From contig JAWUZD010000003.1 of NCBI GenBank assembly GCA_034110465.1, positions 310,001-374,000 of the forward strand: 64,000 nt of DNA, written 5' to 3'. Source of the DNA: Aurantibacter sp034110465. Lineage in GTDB: Bacteria; Bacteroidota; Bacteroidia; Flavobacteriales; Flavobacteriaceae. Positions 26,792-35,023 of the stretch are shown here, one piece after another. Within the stretch, counting starts at the first letter, position 1. Every line of letters begins with the position of its first letter. A model generated the notes under the pieces. It searched no databases. It had not been told where the DNA came from and saw only the letters and a program-made list of their open reading frames with translations. The translations under genes were made by a program, and so were the position numbers.

Positions 26792-26819
26792 AAGACCGAA
26801 AACACATTTCGGTCTTTTC
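26792..26819 (+). terminator. Terminator after the M3 peptidase
   Basis: 10-bp stem (AAGACCGAAA / TTTCGGTCTT) with a 5-base loop, followed by a short T run. Confidence 0.85.
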
Positions 26820-26831
26820 TTAAAAATAAAT

Positions 26832-26849
26832 TTTCAATAATTACTGAAA
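26832..26849 (+). promoter_or_regulatory. Candidate operator, copy 1 (before the GbsR/MarR-type regulator gene)
   Basis: Inverted repeat TTTCA-N8-TGAAA followed by GTTTAAAA. The identical arrangement occurs at 27394-27411 before the second gene of the operon. It covers the expected -33 region of the regulator's own promoter, so autorepression is a reasonable inference. Confidence 0.55.
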
Positions 26850-26864
26850 GTTTAAAATATTTAA

Positions 26865-26872
26865 TATATTTG
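26865..26872 (+). promoter_or_regulatory. Candidate -7 element very close to the regulator start
   Basis: TATATTTG fits TAnnTTTG but ends only 3 bases before the ATG at 26876. If it is used, the transcript would be leaderless or nearly so. The -33 region is weak and overlaps the inverted repeat. Confidence 0.4.
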
Positions 26873-26875
26873 TGT

Positions 26876-27376
26876 ATGGATTACAAAGAAGCAAAAGATA
26901 AATTTATAAATACTTGGGGAAGTTTAGGATCGTTATGGGGAATTAACAAAGCTATGGCTCAAATACAAGCTTTGCTTTTTATTTCTACCAAACCACTATC
27001 TATGGAAGATATTATGGCGGAATTAAAAATTTCTCGTGGTAATACAAGTATGAATTTACGTCAGTTAATGGATTGGGGAATTGTAACTAAAGAATTAGTT
27101 GCTGGCGAACGTAAAGAGTATTTTATTACTGAAAAAGACGTTCAAGAATTAGCAAGAGTTATTGCAAAAGAACGTAGCAGACGAGAAATTAAACCTGTAA
27201 TTAAAGTTTTAAAAGATGTTTCAAGTATTGAAGACAACTCGCCAGAAGCAAAAGAATTAATTAAACAAACAAAAGCTTTACACGAATTAACAGAAACTGC
27301 AGACGAAATGATCAATAAATTAGTTAACCATAAACAAAACTGGATTACAAAATCTTTAGTAAAACTATTCACTTAA
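26876..27376 (+). CDS. GbsR/MarR-family transcriptional regulator
   Basis: A 166-residue winged-helix regulator of the GbsR type. The N terminus (KFINTWGSLGSLWGINKAMA) matches this family. The helix-turn-helix and wing cover about 35-90 (MEDIMAELKISRGNTSMNLR, then the GERKEYF turn), and a helical dimerisation tail follows. The ATG at 26876 was preferred to the TTG two codons earlier. An inverted repeat lies before this gene and again before the membrane gene 51 bases downstream, which suggests it controls both. The signal it senses is unknown; GbsR itself responds to choline, but this small-operon form need not. Confidence 0.9.
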   Translation: MDYKEAKDKFINTWGSLGSLWGINKAMAQIQALLFISTKPLSMEDIMAELKISRGNTSMNLRQLMDWGIVTKELVAGERKEYFITEKDVQELARVIAKERSRREIKPVIKVLKDVSSIEDNSPEAKELIKQTKALHELTETADEMINKLVNHKQNWITKSLVKLFT

Positions 27377-27393
27377 AAAAATTTAAACAAAAG

Positions 27394-27411
27394 TTTCATA
27401 AATTATTGAAA
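27394..27411 (+). promoter_or_regulatory. Candidate operator, copy 2 (before the membrane-SRPBCC gene)
   Basis: TTTCA-N8-TGAAA with the same GTTTAAAA extension as copy 1, lying 16 bases before the start codon at 27428. The arms and spacing match copy 1 exactly while the spacer differs, as expected of a protein-binding site. Confidence 0.55.
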
Positions 27412-27427
27412 GTTTAAAAAAATAATT

Positions 27428-28375
27428 ATGCTGTCCTTTATAAAAAAACATCTTTACTTCGTTATTACTTTATCTATAATTGGACTTGTTGCTTTTTGGT
27501 TCGGGTTAATTGATGATGGAAATTATGGTACGACTCTATTCTTTACAATTCCGGGTAGCATATCATTTTTAATTGGTTATTTAAAGAAGTATGAAGGCTT
27601 GCAAAACTCTAGGATAAAAAAAGGGTTACTAGCTTTCTTTAAAATCAATTTAATCATTTTAATACTATCTGGAGTTCTAATAGCTATAGGACTAGAAGGT
27701 GCTATTTGTATACTAATGGCGTATCCTTTTTTGGTTTTACCAATGACTGCATCATACTTACTAGGCTTATTTATTGGTAACGCAGATAAAAACATAAAAC
27801 GTAATGCACTAATTATATTGTTGGTAATAAACCCAAGCACTTATATATTTGATAGCTACACAAATCCCATAAAAGAAGAAATCACTTCAGAATTAATTAT
27901 AAACACTTCAAAAGAGAATATATGGAAAAGTCTTTCTACAAAAATAGGATTCACAAACAAACCTAATATTTTATTTCAAAAAGGTGTTTCCTATCCAAGG
28001 TCTATTGAGTTTAATAACACTAAAGAAGCACTAAGTTATTTTTGCATAACAAATAATGACACTATAAATTTAAAAATTACAGAATTCAAAAATAACGATC
28101 ACGTAACTTTTAAACCGGAAAAACAAACATTACCAATGAAGGAGCTTTCTCCTTATAAATCTATTGACGCAGAGCATTTACACAATTACTTCTATGTACA
28201 TTATGGTAAAATAAAATTAGAATCTATAGCTTTTAATAAAACTAAAATTATCGCAAAAACTTCTTACAGTTACAAAATTGCTCCAAAATGGTATTGGAAA
28301 TTATGGTCAAATTACATAATAGATGAAATGCAAATGCACGTACTAAACTCAATCAAAAATGAACACATTAACTAA
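27428..28375 (+). CDS. Membrane protein with C-terminal SRPBCC-like domain
   Basis: A 315-residue protein. Residues 1-140 hold about five hydrophobic segments, including YFVITLSIIGLVAFWFGLI and LIILILSGVLIAIGL. From about 148 a soluble domain begins with ITSELIINTSKENIWKSL. That is the first strand and helix of the SRPBCC (START-like) fold, and the end (WYWKLWSNYIIDEMQMHVL) fits its long C-terminal helix. SRPBCC domains bind hydrophobic ligands. The gene lies between a GbsR-type regulator and a methyltransferase whose start it overlaps. A role in handling a lipid-like ligand at the membrane is inference. Confidence 0.72.
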   Translation: MLSFIKKHLYFVITLSIIGLVAFWFGLIDDGNYGTTLFFTIPGSISFLIGYLKKYEGLQNSRIKKGLLAFFKINLIILILSGVLIAIGLEGAICILMAYPFLVLPMTASYLLGLFIGNADKNIKRNALIILLVINPSTYIFDSYTNPIKEEITSELIINTSKENIWKSLSTKIGFTNKPNILFQKGVSYPRSIEFNNTKEALSYFCITNNDTINLKITEFKNNDHVTFKPEKQTLPMKELSPYKSIDAEHLHNYFYVHYGKIKLESIAFNKTKIIAKTSYSYKIAPKWYWKLWSNYIIDEMQMHVLNSIKNEHIN

Positions 28376-29036
28376 GCCATTATTAATATATTATTTTAAT
28401 TCTTTAAGCATATCTTATTCGGTTAATGAATTTGCCTCTTTTTACTTAACTAATTATATGAGAAGAAAACTGATTAATAAAATTAACAACTTTAATGGAA
28501 AAAGTGTTTTAGATATAATGAGTGGTAGAGGTGAAAATCTAAAATACATAACTGATAAGAGCACAAAAATTACAACAATAGATTTTTCTTATAAAATGAA
28601 TGTTGCAGCAAGACTTAAACAAAATAACACAAACTTATTACAAATAGAGGATGACTTTTTTAATACAAATTGCAAACCTAAATCTTTTGATATTATAGTT
28701 TGTTCTTTTGGAATAAAGACTATTCACAATAATAACTTAAAAGAATTTTCACAAAAACTAAATAAACTTATAAAGCCTAATGGAGAAATCCTCTTTTTGG
28801 AAATGGTAAAACCAAGAAACCAATTCAATTACAAATTCATTAAATTTTATTTAGAAATCTTATTGCCTAAATTGTTTGGAAATAAATTTAAACTTCTATT
28901 TCCTTACCTAAATAACCACATAAGTATGACTCCTTTAAAAACTAATATGATTAATGAAAATCTAAATATTATAGAACATAAAAGATATTTTGATTTTTTT
29001 GAAATAATTCATGCGAAAAAAGAAATTGTAATATGA
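28359..29036 (+). CDS. Class I SAM-dependent methyltransferase (UbiE-like)
   Basis: A 225-residue methyltransferase. Motif I is SVLDIMSGRGENL, ITTIDFSYKM holds the acidic loop, FDIIVCSFGIKTI is motif IV, and LIKPNGEILFLEM is motif VI, giving the UbiE/COQ5-like order. A hydrophobic region near 150-185 (KFYLEILLPKLFG) suggests contact with membrane or lipid. The start overlaps the end of the SRPBCC-membrane gene by 17 bases, so translation is probably coupled. The substrate is unknown, but a lipophilic compound is plausible given the neighbour. Confidence 0.82.
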   Translation: MNTLTKPLLIYYFNSLSISYSVNEFASFYLTNYMRRKLINKINNFNGKSVLDIMSGRGENLKYITDKSTKITTIDFSYKMNVAARLKQNNTNLLQIEDDFFNTNCKPKSFDIIVCSFGIKTIHNNNLKEFSQKLNKLIKPNGEILFLEMVKPRNQFNYKFIKFYLEILLPKLFGNKFKLLFPYLNNHISMTPLKTNMINENLNIIEHKRYFDFFEIIHAKKEIVI

Positions 29037-29210
29037 TAATAATTATTTACGAATCTATATCCACTTGTGAAAAATAAATTCTTGGAAATACGATTTACAT
29101 TTTTATTAAAGTAGCCCTATTTAAAACGTTAATGTTCTAAATACGATTATTCTTTTTATAATTAATAATCAATAATTACTTACATTTACTCTTGAAAAAG
29201 AAAACTATTA

Positions 29211-29765
29211 ATGCCAAACCACGAAATCAATCCTAATAGTTGGGTAAAGCTTTACAGCGATTACCTATATAATTATACAATTACCCGTGTAAATAATCAC
29301 GAAGTTGCTCAGGATTTAATTTCGGAAACATTTATGGCTGGATTAAAATCTATGAAAAACTTTAAAGGTGAAGCAAGCGAACGTACGTGGCTTATTTCTA
29401 TTTTAAAACGAAAAATTATAGATCATTACCGTAAGATAAATTCGAACAAAGGTAAAGCCGAAATTAGAGTCAACTTTAGTAATACCGAAGATTCCGAAGG
29501 CGATTGGCTTGAAGAACGTGTTTCTGATCCTTATGATGGTAATGCAGAATCTGTTATGGAAAATGCAGAATTAGGAAGTGCAATCCAGAATTGTTTGGGC
29601 AAATTACCCGCAAAACAAGCTTCTATTTTTGAAATGAAAACCATTTTAAATTACGATACAGAAACCATTTGTAATGAACTAGGAATTACTTCGTCTAACC
29701 TATGGGTTATTATCCACAGAGCAAGAACAACTATGGCTAGTTGCTTAGAAAAAAATTGGTTTTAA
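29211..29765 (+). CDS. ECF-type sigma-70 family RNA polymerase sigma factor
   Basis: A 184-residue sigma factor. Region 2 spans about 8-85 (NHEVAQDLISETF, then GEASERTWLISILKRKIID). Region 4 spans about 122-180, with a helix-turn-helix in CNELGITSSNLWVIIHRA. The next gene starts 2 bases after the stop and encodes a small protein with a Cys/His zinc motif like that of zinc-binding anti-sigma factors. The pair is conserved in Flavobacteriaceae. Its regulon and signal are unknown. Confidence 0.92.
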   Translation: MPNHEINPNSWVKLYSDYLYNYTITRVNNHEVAQDLISETFMAGLKSMKNFKGEASERTWLISILKRKIIDHYRKINSNKGKAEIRVNFSNTEDSEGDWLEERVSDPYDGNAESVMENAELGSAIQNCLGKLPAKQASIFEMKTILNYDTETICNELGITSSNLWVIIHRARTTMASCLEKNWF

Positions 29766-29767
29766 TT

Positions 29768-30016
29768 ATGAAAAAGTTATTTCTCCCCTGCGAAGAAGCT
29801 AATCACGTTTGCGACAAAGGTCAGTACAAAGAAGCCTCTTTTGTAGAAATGATAAAGCTTAACTTACATTTATTATACTGTAAAGCGTGTAGAAAATATA
29901 GTAGTAAAAATGCTAAATTAACTGCTATATTAAAAAGAGAAAAACCTATACAAATGCAACAAGACTTAAAAGATGCACTACAAAAACAAATAGAAAACCA
30001 GTTAAAAATTCAATAA
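29768..30016 (+). CDS. Small zinc-motif protein, putative anti-sigma partner
   Basis: An 82-residue protein starting at the ATG 2 bases after the sigma gene. The Cys and His residues are C8, H13, C15, H34, C38 and C41; HLLYCKAC has the HxxxCxxC spacing of zinc-binding anti-sigma domains. No membrane segment is present, so any inhibition would be in the cytoplasm, perhaps redox- or metal-dependent. The stop overlaps the convergent UbiA-like gene by 15 bases. The role is inferred from motif and position. Confidence 0.75.
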   Translation: MKKLFLPCEEANHVCDKGQYKEASFVEMIKLNLHLLYCKACRKYSSKNAKLTAILKREKPIQMQQDLKDALQKQIENQLKIQ

Positions 30017-30811
30017 TAAGAGTAACCAAACTACAGGTATAGCTTCTACAAAAAAACTACTATAATATTTACCTTGTTTCTCTGAAGTGAATTTCAATAA
30101 AACAAATAACAATAAGGCTACTATACCAATAACTATTCTATTAGAAATTGTTGTTTCATTCTTAAGAAATTCAATCAAAAAGAAAACAATCAAAAGAATA
30201 GCTCCAAAACGCTTTGTTTTCTTTATACCAAAAACCTGAGGCAATGTTTTTAGTCCTGGTAAATCATATTTTAAATCTCTTATCTCAAAAGGCAACATTA
30301 ATACTAGTACTAATGAAAAGTATTGGATAAACGTTAGCCAAACATCTATGCTCACAATTACATTATTTTGTATAATAGGCAAAAACAAAGCAACAGAACT
30401 CCACACTAAAGCAATAACAAAAATTTTAATTCTAGGAAAAGTTCTTAACGTCTTTTGGGATTTTAAAGGAAGTACATATAATAATGTAACAAGACCAAAA
30501 ACAATTAGAAATAGTACTAATTTGGTTTGTATTTTAACACCATAATTAATTAGCAGCAAACCTGAAAAAAAAGACACCAAAAGAACTAATTTAAGTTTTA
30601 AATTTAATTTAAAACGTTGCCTTTTCAAAACTGGATAAAATTTTACAAAATTATATCCTAGAATCGTCCCATAAAAAGCAATATACAAACTGTTTTCATC
30701 GTAAGGTAAATTAAATTTTGTTAAGGTTATAAAAGTTAAAGCATAGACAGATAATGCAACGTGAATACTTGCTTCTAAATAAAAATTAAAAAATCGTTTT
30801 AACCAAACCAT
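30002..30811 (-). CDS. UbiA-like polytopic membrane protein
   Basis: A 269-residue protein with about eight membrane segments. The UbiA second aspartate motif is recognisable in RDLKYDLPGLKTLP, but the first NDxxDxxxD motif is not: the matching place reads YNFVKFYPV. It may therefore be a divergent or inactive prenyltransferase-fold protein. The start used is the ATG at 30811 (MVWLKRFF); an ATG five codons earlier is also open. It converges on the sigma/zinc-motif pair and is divergent from gcvP. The substrate is unknown. Confidence 0.7.
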   Translation of the reverse strand: MVWLKRFFNFYLEASIHVALSVYALTFITLTKFNLPYDENSLYIAFYGTILGYNFVKFYPVLKRQRFKLNLKLKLVLLVSFFSGLLLINYGVKIQTKLVLFLIVFGLVTLLYVLPLKSQKTLRTFPRIKIFVIALVWSSVALFLPIIQNNVIVSIDVWLTFIQYFSLVLVLMLPFEIRDLKYDLPGLKTLPQVFGIKKTKRFGAILLIVFFLIEFLKNETTISNRIVIGIVALLLFVLLKFTSEKQGKYYSSFFVEAIPVVWLLLLLNF

Positions 30812-30897
30812 TAAACAAAAGTACACAACTTGTTAACAAAGTAATCATTTGTTTAAAAACTTTAAGACGTAACTTTAAATTAACTATTTGTTTTCGT

Positions 30898-30905
30898 TAT
30901 TTTTG
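30898..30905 (+). promoter_or_regulatory. Candidate -7 promoter element for gcvP
   Basis: TATTTTTG fits TAnnTTTG and ends 24 bases before the ATG. There is no clear -33 match. Confidence 0.35.
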
Positions 30906-30929
30906 CAAAAAATTTAACTCATTTTCAAG

Positions 30930-33779
30930 ATGAATACAAACGATTTTTCAATCAGACATATTGGCCCAAGACAAGCAGACCAAGATGCGATGTTAAAAAC
31001 TATTGGTGTTGACAGTTTAAATCAATTAATTTTTGAAACTATTCCAGACAACATTAAACTTCAAAAAGAATTGGATTTAGAAGCGCCTTTAAGCGAATTC
31101 GAGTATTCAACTCATATTAATGAGTTATCAAAACTAAATAAAACATACAAAACTTATATAGGCCTAGGATATAATCCTTCTGTTTTACCTGCGGTTATTC
31201 AACGTAATATATTAGAAAACCCAGGTTGGTACACTGCATATACACCTTACCAAGCAGAAATTGCTCAAGGTCGTTTAGAAGCTTTATTAAACTTCCAAAC
31301 AATGGTTACAGATTTAACCGGAATGGAGTTAGCAAACGCTTCTTTATTAGATGAAAGTACTGCTGCAGCAGAAGCTATGAGTCTTTTATTTGCTGTTAGA
31401 GAAAGAGCACAGAAAAAAGCTGGCGTTAATAAATTCTTTGTTTCTGAATCTATTTTACCTCAAACATTATCTTTATTACAAACACGTTCTACGCCAATTG
31501 GTATTGAATTAGTGGTTGGAAATGAAGCCAAGTTTGATTTCTCATCGGAATTTTTTGGTGCAATTTTACAGTATCCAGGAAAAGACGGACAAATAACCGA
31601 CATCAAATCTTTTATAGAAAAAGCAACCGCTGCAGAAATTAAAGTTGCAGTTGCAGCAGACATCTTAAGTTTAGTAAAATTAGAAGCACCAGGTAAATTT
31701 GGCGCATCTGTAGTAGTTGGAACTACACAACGCTTTGGAATTCCAATGGGTTATGGTGGACCACACGCGGCATATTTTGCAACTAAAGAAACTTACAAAC
31801 GCGATATTCCAGGTCGTATTATTGGTGTTACCAAAGACAAAAATGGAAATCGTGCTTTACGAATGGCTTTACAAACACGTGAACAGCATATTAAACGTGA
31901 TAAAGCAACCTCTAATATTTGTACAGCTCAGGTATTACTAGCGGTTATGGCTGGAATGTACGCAGTGTATCACGGACCAAAAGGTTTAGAATTTATTGCT
32001 AATCAAGTTCATAAAAGCACAGTTACTTTAGCAAATAGTTTAACTAAATTAGGATTTACACAAAAAAACACCGCTTTCTTCGATACCATTCAAATTGAAG
32101 CTAATGCATCAGTGATAAAAGCAATTGCTGAGAAAAATGAAGTGAATTTCTTTTATCCAAATGAAAACACAATAACGGTTTCTGTAAATGAAACCACTTC
32201 TATTTCAGATGTAAATCAAATGATTGCCATTTTTGCTGAAGCCGCAAACAAAGACACATTCACTGTGTCATCAATTGAAGCAAAAGATTACATACAAAAA
32301 GACCTAAAACGTACTTCAGAGTTTTTAGCGTTAGATGTATTTAATTTACATCATTCTGAAACTGAATTAATGCGTTATATAAAAACATTAGAACGTAAAG
32401 ATTTAGCATTAAATCATTCTATGATTTCTTTAGGATCTTGTACAATGAAATTAAATGCAGCATCAGAAATGTTGCCTTTAAGCTCTCCAAACTGGGGAAA
32501 CATTCACCCATTTGTACCAAAAGACCAAGCCCAAGGCTATTTAACTATGTTGCATAAATTAGAAGAGCAACTTAATGAAGTTACAGGTTTTGCAGGAACG
32601 TCTTTACAACCAAACTCTGGCGCACAAGGAGAATATGCTGGACTAATGGTGATTAGAGCTTATCACGAATCTCGTGGAGACACAGAACGTAAAATTTGTT
32701 TAATTCCATCTTCGGCTCACGGAACAAATCCAGCAAGTGCTGTAATGGCAGGAATGAAGGTTGTTGTAACAAAAGCATCAGCAGATGGAAATATTGATAT
32801 TGACGACTTACGAGAAAAAGCATTAAAACATAAAGATAATTTGGCAGCTTTAATGGTAACTTATCCATCAACTCACGGAGTTTTTGAATCTGCTATTAAA
32901 GAAATTACACAACTTATTCACGATAATGGTGGACAAGTATATATGGATGGTGCAAATATGAATGCACAAGTAGGATTAACAAATCCTGGAAATATTGGCG
33001 CAGATGTTTGTCACTTAAATCTACACAAAACATTTGCAATTCCTCATGGTGGTGGCGGACCTGGCGTTGGACCAATTTGTGTAGCTAAGCAGTTAGTGCC
33101 TTTTTTACCAACTAATCCAATAATCCCAACTGGAGGAGAGAAAGCAATTACAGCTATTTCAGCAGCACCTTTTGGATCTGCGTTAGCTTGTTTAATATCT
33201 TATGGCTATATTAAAATGTTAGGCGCTTCAGGATTAAAAAAATCGACTGAAATTGCTATTTTAAATGCAAACTATATTAAAGCTCGTCTAGAAGGCTCTT
33301 TCGACACTTTATTTTCTGGTGAAATGGGAAGAGCTGCACACGAAATGATTATTGATTGTCGTGATTTTAAATCTAACGGAATTGAAGTTGTAGATATTGC
33401 AAAACGTTTAATGGATTATGGTTTTCATGCACCAACAGTCTCTTTCCCAGTAGCAGGAACCATGATGATAGAACCTACAGAAAGCGAAAGCAAACAAGAA
33501 ATGGATCGTTTTTGTGACGCTATGATTTCTATTCGTAAAGAAATAGAAATTGCAGAAAAAGAAGACGATAATAATCCATTAAAAAATGCACCACATACAC
33601 AAGCAATGGTAACTAACGACGAATGGGATTTCCCTTATTCGCGTAAAACAGCTGCTTTTCCACTTGATTATGTAAACGATAATAAATTTTGGCCTACAGT
33701 TCGTCGAGTTGACGATGCTTATGGAGATAGAAATTTAATTTGTACTTGTGCACCTATAGAATCATATATGGAAGCTTAG
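30930..33779 (+). CDS. gcvP: Glycine dehydrogenase (decarboxylating), P protein
   Basis: The PLP-dependent P protein of the glycine cleavage system decarboxylates glycine and loads the aminomethyl group on the lipoylated H protein. The 949 residues form the fused (alpha-beta) P protein seen in many bacteria. It starts with FSIRHIGP and carries the PLP lysine K700 in LHKTFAIPHGGGGPG. The family segments YTPYQAEIAQGRLEAL and SCTMKLNA are present. The gene stands alone: gcvT and gcvH are not in the window. It depends on lipoate, which LipA (946-1833) makes. A terminator follows. Confidence 0.97.
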   Translation: MNTNDFSIRHIGPRQADQDAMLKTIGVDSLNQLIFETIPDNIKLQKELDLEAPLSEFEYSTHINELSKLNKTYKTYIGLGYNPSVLPAVIQRNILENPGWYTAYTPYQAEIAQGRLEALLNFQTMVTDLTGMELANASLLDESTAAAEAMSLLFAVRERAQKKAGVNKFFVSESILPQTLSLLQTRSTPIGIELVVGNEAKFDFSSEFFGAILQYPGKDGQITDIKSFIEKATAAEIKVAVAADILSLVKLEAPGKFGASVVVGTTQRFGIPMGYGGPHAAYFATKETYKRDIPGRIIGVTKDKNGNRALRMALQTREQHIKRDKATSNICTAQVLLAVMAGMYAVYHGPKGLEFIANQVHKSTVTLANSLTKLGFTQKNTAFFDTIQIEANASVIKAIAEKNEVNFFYPNENTITVSVNETTSISDVNQMIAIFAEAANKDTFTVSSIEAKDYIQKDLKRTSEFLALDVFNLHHSETELMRYIKTLERKDLALNHSMISLGSCTMKLNAASEMLPLSSPNWGNIHPFVPKDQAQGYLTMLHKLEEQLNEVTGFAGTSLQPNSGAQGEYAGLMVIRAYHESRGDTERKICLIPSSAHGTNPASAVMAGMKVVVTKASADGNIDIDDLREKALKHKDNLAALMVTYPSTHGVFESAIKEITQLIHDNGGQVYMDGANMNAQVGLTNPGNIGADVCHLNLHKTFAIPHGGGGPGVGPICVAKQLVPFLPTNPIIPTGGEKAITAISAAPFGSALACLISYGYIKMLGASGLKKSTEIAILNANYIKARLEGSFDTLFSGEMGRAAHEMIIDCRDFKSNGIEVVDIAKRLMDYGFHAPTVSFPVAGTMMIEPTESESKQEMDRFCDAMISIRKEIEIAEKEDDNNPLKNAPHTQAMVTNDEWDFPYSRKTAAFPLDYVNDNKFWPTVRRVDDAYGDRNLICTCAPIESYMEA

Positions 33780-33797
33780 TCTTTAACATTATAAATC

Positions 33798-33830
33798 AAA
33801 AAAAGCACTCAACAACTGAGTGCTTTTTTT
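33798..33830 (+). terminator. Terminator after gcvP
   Basis: 13-bp stem (AAAAAAAGCACTC / GAGTGCTTTTTTT) with a 7-base loop and a T run. Confidence 0.92.
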
Positions 33831-33953
33831 AATTCGTAAAAAAACAGACTCAATTTTAACAAATTCATAATTTATTTCAATTATCGAGCAAAACCGAGCA
33901 TTGAATCAATTTTATAGTTAATTTAGTCTTATAATTAGTATTTAAAGTATAAT

Positions 33954-35015
33954 ATGTCAATAAAAATAACAGGAGTTGGAAGTTATATTCCTTCAGAAAT
34001 AGAAAAAAACGATGCGTTTCTAAACCATCAATTTTTAAATGCAGATGGAACTTCTATTGACAACCCAAATACAGTTATTGTTGAAAAATTTGAAGAAATA
34101 ACAGGAATACAAGAACGCAGATACGCAAAACCAGAAATTACTACTTCTGACATGTCATTTTTTGCTGCTGAAAAAGCTATAGAAAATGCAGGAATTGACA
34201 AAGAAGATTTAGATTACATTATTTTAGCCCATAATTTTGGGGACGTAAAACACGATACTATACAAAGCGATATGGTGCCATGTATTGCTGCTAGGGTAAA
34301 ACATAAATTACGCATTAAAAACCCAAAGTGTGTTGCTTACGATTTAATTTTTGGCTGTCCAGGTTGGCTAGAAGGCGTTATACAAGCTAATGCTTTTATT
34401 AAAGCTGGAATTGCAAAAAAAGTACTAGTTATTGGATCTGAAATGTTATCTCGTGTTGTGGACAAATACGATAGAGATTCTATGATATTTTCTGATGGTG
34501 CTGGAGCAACAGTAATTGAGACAAGCAACTCTGTTTCTGATGGTATTCTAGCTCATGAAACAGCAAGTTTTACTTTTAACGAAGCACATTATTTAAACTT
34601 TGGAAAATCGTTCAATAAAGAACTAGAAGAAGACACAAGGTACATTAAAATGAATGGTAGAAAAATCTACGAATTTGCTCTAACCGAAGTTCCTAATGCA
34701 ATGAAAGCATGTCTAGATAAATCTGGAGAAAGCATAGAAAATTTAAAGAAAATAGTAATTCATCAAGCTAATGAAAAAATGGATGAAGCTATCGCAAAAC
34801 GTTTTTATAGACTTTACAAAAAACAAGTTCCAGAAGGTGTAATGCCAATGAGTATTCACAAATTAGGAAATAGTTCTGTAGCAACTATTCCAACTTTATA
34901 CGACTTAATTCTTCAACATAAATTAGAAGGTCAAGAAATTAACAAAGGAGATGTTATAATGTTTGCTAGTGTTGGAGCCGGAATGCACATTAACGCATTA
35001 GTTTATAAAGTTTAA
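33954..35015 (+). CDS. 3-Oxoacyl-ACP synthase III family protein (FabH-like)
   Basis: A thiolase-fold condensing enzyme of 353 residues. Catalytic C135 lies in IFGCPGW, the histidine in VIHQANEKM and the asparagine in KLGNSSVATI, so the Cys-His-Asn triad is complete. It is longer than typical FabH and has an N-terminal insert (GTSIDNPNTVIVEKFEEITG). It belongs to a Bacteroidota group of FabH-like proteins distinct from housekeeping FabH. It may prime a special fatty acid or condense other acyl donors. The next gene, proC, starts 8 bases later. Confidence 0.88.
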   Translation: MSIKITGVGSYIPSEIEKNDAFLNHQFLNADGTSIDNPNTVIVEKFEEITGIQERRYAKPEITTSDMSFFAAEKAIENAGIDKEDLDYIILAHNFGDVKHDTIQSDMVPCIAARVKHKLRIKNPKCVAYDLIFGCPGWLEGVIQANAFIKAGIAKKVLVIGSEMLSRVVDKYDRDSMIFSDGAGATVIETSNSVSDGILAHETASFTFNEAHYLNFGKSFNKELEEDTRYIKMNGRKIYEFALTEVPNAMKACLDKSGESIENLKKIVIHQANEKMDEAIAKRFYRLYKKQVPEGVMPMSIHKLGNSSVATIPTLYDLILQHKLEGQEINKGDVIMFASVGAGMHINALVYKV

Positions 35016-35023
35016 TAATTGTT

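Noticed and set aside
30840..30929. Glycine riboswitch before gcvP
   Set aside because: The 90-base leader is AT-rich and shows neither the paired aptamer helices nor conserved GG-rich loops; only a -7 element is visible.
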